From: Bacteroidetes bacterium HGW-Bacteroidetes-8
GTDB taxonomy: Bacteria > Bacteroidota > Bacteroidia > Bacteroidales > UBA932
Assembly (NCBI GenBank): GCA_002840895.1
Contig: PHCZ01000001.1
Location: forward strand, 414,278-478,277
Direction of reading: 5' to 3'
DNA length: 64,000 nucleotides
Numbering within the stretch: the first letter of the stretch is position 1; each line of letters starts with the position of its first letter. The translations under genes and the position numbers were made by a program. The notes under the pieces were generated by a model. That model did not search any database, was not told the DNA's origin, and saw only the letters and a program-made list of their open reading frames with translations. Of the stretch, positions 62,507 to 64,000 are shown in pieces.

Positions 62507-63319
62507 ATGAGAGTTACAGAACAATCATCAAATTATAATCATCTGGACAAGATGTCCACGTTGGAACTTCTGGTTAATATAAATAACGAAGATAAAACAG
62601 TGCCTTTTGCGGTAGAGAGGTGCATACCTCAGATAGAGAAGCTTGTTGACGGTATTGTTGAGAGACTCTCAAGAGGAGGTAGGCTATTCTATTTGGGAGC
62701 AGGAACAAGCGGTCGTCTGGGAATCCTTGACGCTTCTGAGATTCCGCCAACATTCGGAGCTCCGTTTGATTTGGTTATTGGTCTTATTGCAGGTGGTGAT
62801 AAAGCAATAAGAAGAGCCGTAGAGGCTGCCGAAGACAGTTGGGAGGGGGGATGGAATGATATGCAGCAGTACGGAGTAGATAACGACGATATTGTTGTGG
62901 GTATTGCTGCTTCCGGGACTACACCCTATGTTATTGGTGCAGTAAAAGAGTCCAGGTCAAGAGGAATTCTTACTGCGTGTGTTACCTGCAATCCAAACAG
63001 CCCTTTGGCTGCAGAGGTTGATATTCCAATAGAGGCCGTGGTAGGCCCCGAATTTGTAACCGGAAGTACAAGAATGAAAGCAGGGACAGCCCAAAAGCTG
63101 GTTCTTAATATGATTACCACATCTGCTATGATTAGACTTGGTCACGTAAAAGGGAATAAGATGGTAGATATGCAGTTGACAAATGCCAAGTTGGTAGACA
63201 GAGGAACAAGAATGATTATGGACGAAGCCTCAATTTCAGACTATGAACAGGCAAAAGAGCTGCTTCTCACCCACGGCTCAGTTAGAAAGGGCGTAGATTT
63301 CTTTAAAAATCAGAGATAA
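62507..63319 (+). CDS. murQ: N-acetylmuramic acid 6-phosphate etherase
   Basis: FYLGAGTSGRLGILDASEIPPTFG, GIAASGTTPYVIGAV, VGPEFVTGSTRMKAGTAQKLVLNM. Confidence 0.97.
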   Translation: MRVTEQSSNYNHLDKMSTLELLVNINNEDKTVPFAVERCIPQIEKLVDGIVERLSRGGRLFYLGAGTSGRLGILDASEIPPTFGAPFDLVIGLIAGGDKAIRRAVEAAEDSWEGGWNDMQQYGVDNDDIVVGIAASGTTPYVIGAVKESRSRGILTACVTCNPNSPLAAEVDIPIEAVVGPEFVTGSTRMKAGTAQKLVLNMITTSAMIRLGHVKGNKMVDMQLTNAKLVDRGTRMIMDEASISDYEQAKELLLTHGSVRKGVDFFKNQR

Positions 63320-63331
63320 CAGCCATTTGAA

Positions 63332-63955
63332 ATGTTCAGAAACAGTCTCTCATCATCACTGTTGTCCAATGCTGTAGAGGAGCTTACAGCTCTACCCGGT
63401 ATTGGTCGCAAGAGTGCATTGAGATTTGCACTTCATCTTCTTAAACAACCCAGAGAAAATGTAGAGAGATTCTCAAAGGCAATAATAAGAATGAGAGAGG
63501 AGATTAAATATTGCAGTATATGCAATATGATATCCGACACTCCTATTTGTTCAGTTTGCAGTGACACCAGAAGGGATTCATCGCTTGTTTGTGTTGTTGA
63601 GAGCATAAGAGATGTCCTCAGTATTGAAAATACAGGCGAATTCAAAGGTCTCTACCACGTGCTTGGTGGTATAATCTCCCCAATGGATGGAGTCTCTCCA
63701 TCTGATCTCTCTATAGACTCTCTTGTTAACAGAGTCGAAAGAGGTGGAGTAGAGGAGGTTTTTCTGGCTCTCAGTACCACAATGGAGGGAGAGACCACAT
63801 CATACTATATCTACAAAAAGATAGGAAGATTTCCGGTAAAAGTAAGCACTATTGCCAGAGGTGTAGGTTTCGGAGATGAACTTGAGTTTACGGACGAAGT
63901 TACCCTGGGAAGATCAATAACCAACAGACAGCCATTTATACCAGTTAATCAGTAA
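63332..63955 (+). CDS. recR: Recombination mediator RecR
   Basis: [38 protein letters not shown] zinc finger, TOPRIM region [26 protein letters not shown]. Confidence 0.97.
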   Translation: MFRNSLSSSLLSNAVEELTALPGIGRKSALRFALHLLKQPRENVERFSKAIIRMREEIKYCSICNMISDTPICSVCSDTRRDSSLVCVVESIRDVLSIENTGEFKGLYHVLGGIISPMDGVSPSDLSIDSLVNRVERGGVEEVFLALSTTMEGETTSYYIYKKIGRFPVKVSTIARGVGFGDELEFTDEVTLGRSITNRQPFIPVNQ

Positions 63956-63967
63956 AAATCAAATATT

Positions 63968-64000
63968 ATGCATCAATTTCCTTTATCGTGGCTTTTAATA
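63968..64000 (+). CDS. Possible start of a further CDS, truncated by the window end
   Basis: ATG CAT CAA TTT CCT TTA TCG TGG ... open to the window edge (MHQFPLSWLLI). Confidence 0.3.
   Translation, partial: MHQFPLSWLLI

Noticed and set aside
1-64000. CRISPR arrays, IS elements/transposases, prophage, toxin-antitoxin or canonical defence genes
   Set aside because: No repeat-spacer periodicity, transposase, integrase, phage structural or defence-family motifs were seen in the ORFs.

Overview
The window is a typical Bacteroidetes/Bacteroidales chromosomal segment. It has AT-rich intergenic regions, TAnnTTTG-type -7 boxes, SusC/SusD pairs, DUF3276, DUF5606 and GSIII. I found no prophage, IS element, CRISPR array or rRNA. 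Housekeeping genes run tig(partial)-clpP-clpX, pheA, deoC, dtd, purD, dacB, GSIII, purM-like, rlmI-like, nusB, yajC, coaE, rimO, fabG, a murK-like/murQ pair and recR. RNA features are tRNA-Cys(GCA), RNase P RNA (minus strand) and a TPP riboswitch upstream of a TonB receptor and a PnuC-family transporter. The accessory core (about 29-49.4 kb, minus strand) is two paralogous ECF sigma / FecR / STN-SusC / SusD cassettes associated with four TlpA-like thioredoxins and a DsbD-like electron transporter, with no glycan-degrading enzymes. Main hunting results: (1) a Phe-rich leader peptide (MSNSTTYIFFCFFFGPQKGLICY) plus terminator/antiterminator just upstream of pheA, i.e. a ribosome-mediated attenuator that may be translated from a nearly leaderless transcript; (2) a conserved hairpin with a plus-strand U-tract between fecR and susC in both cassettes, resembling the terminator of a DonS-like cis-antisense sRNA; (3) a possible thiol-redox SusCD system with four different CxxC active sites; (4) a glutamate-racemase-like protein with a lipoprotein signal peptide; (5) a structured terminator-bounded RNA element between two tlpA genes. 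All calls come from reading the sequence; no database search was run.
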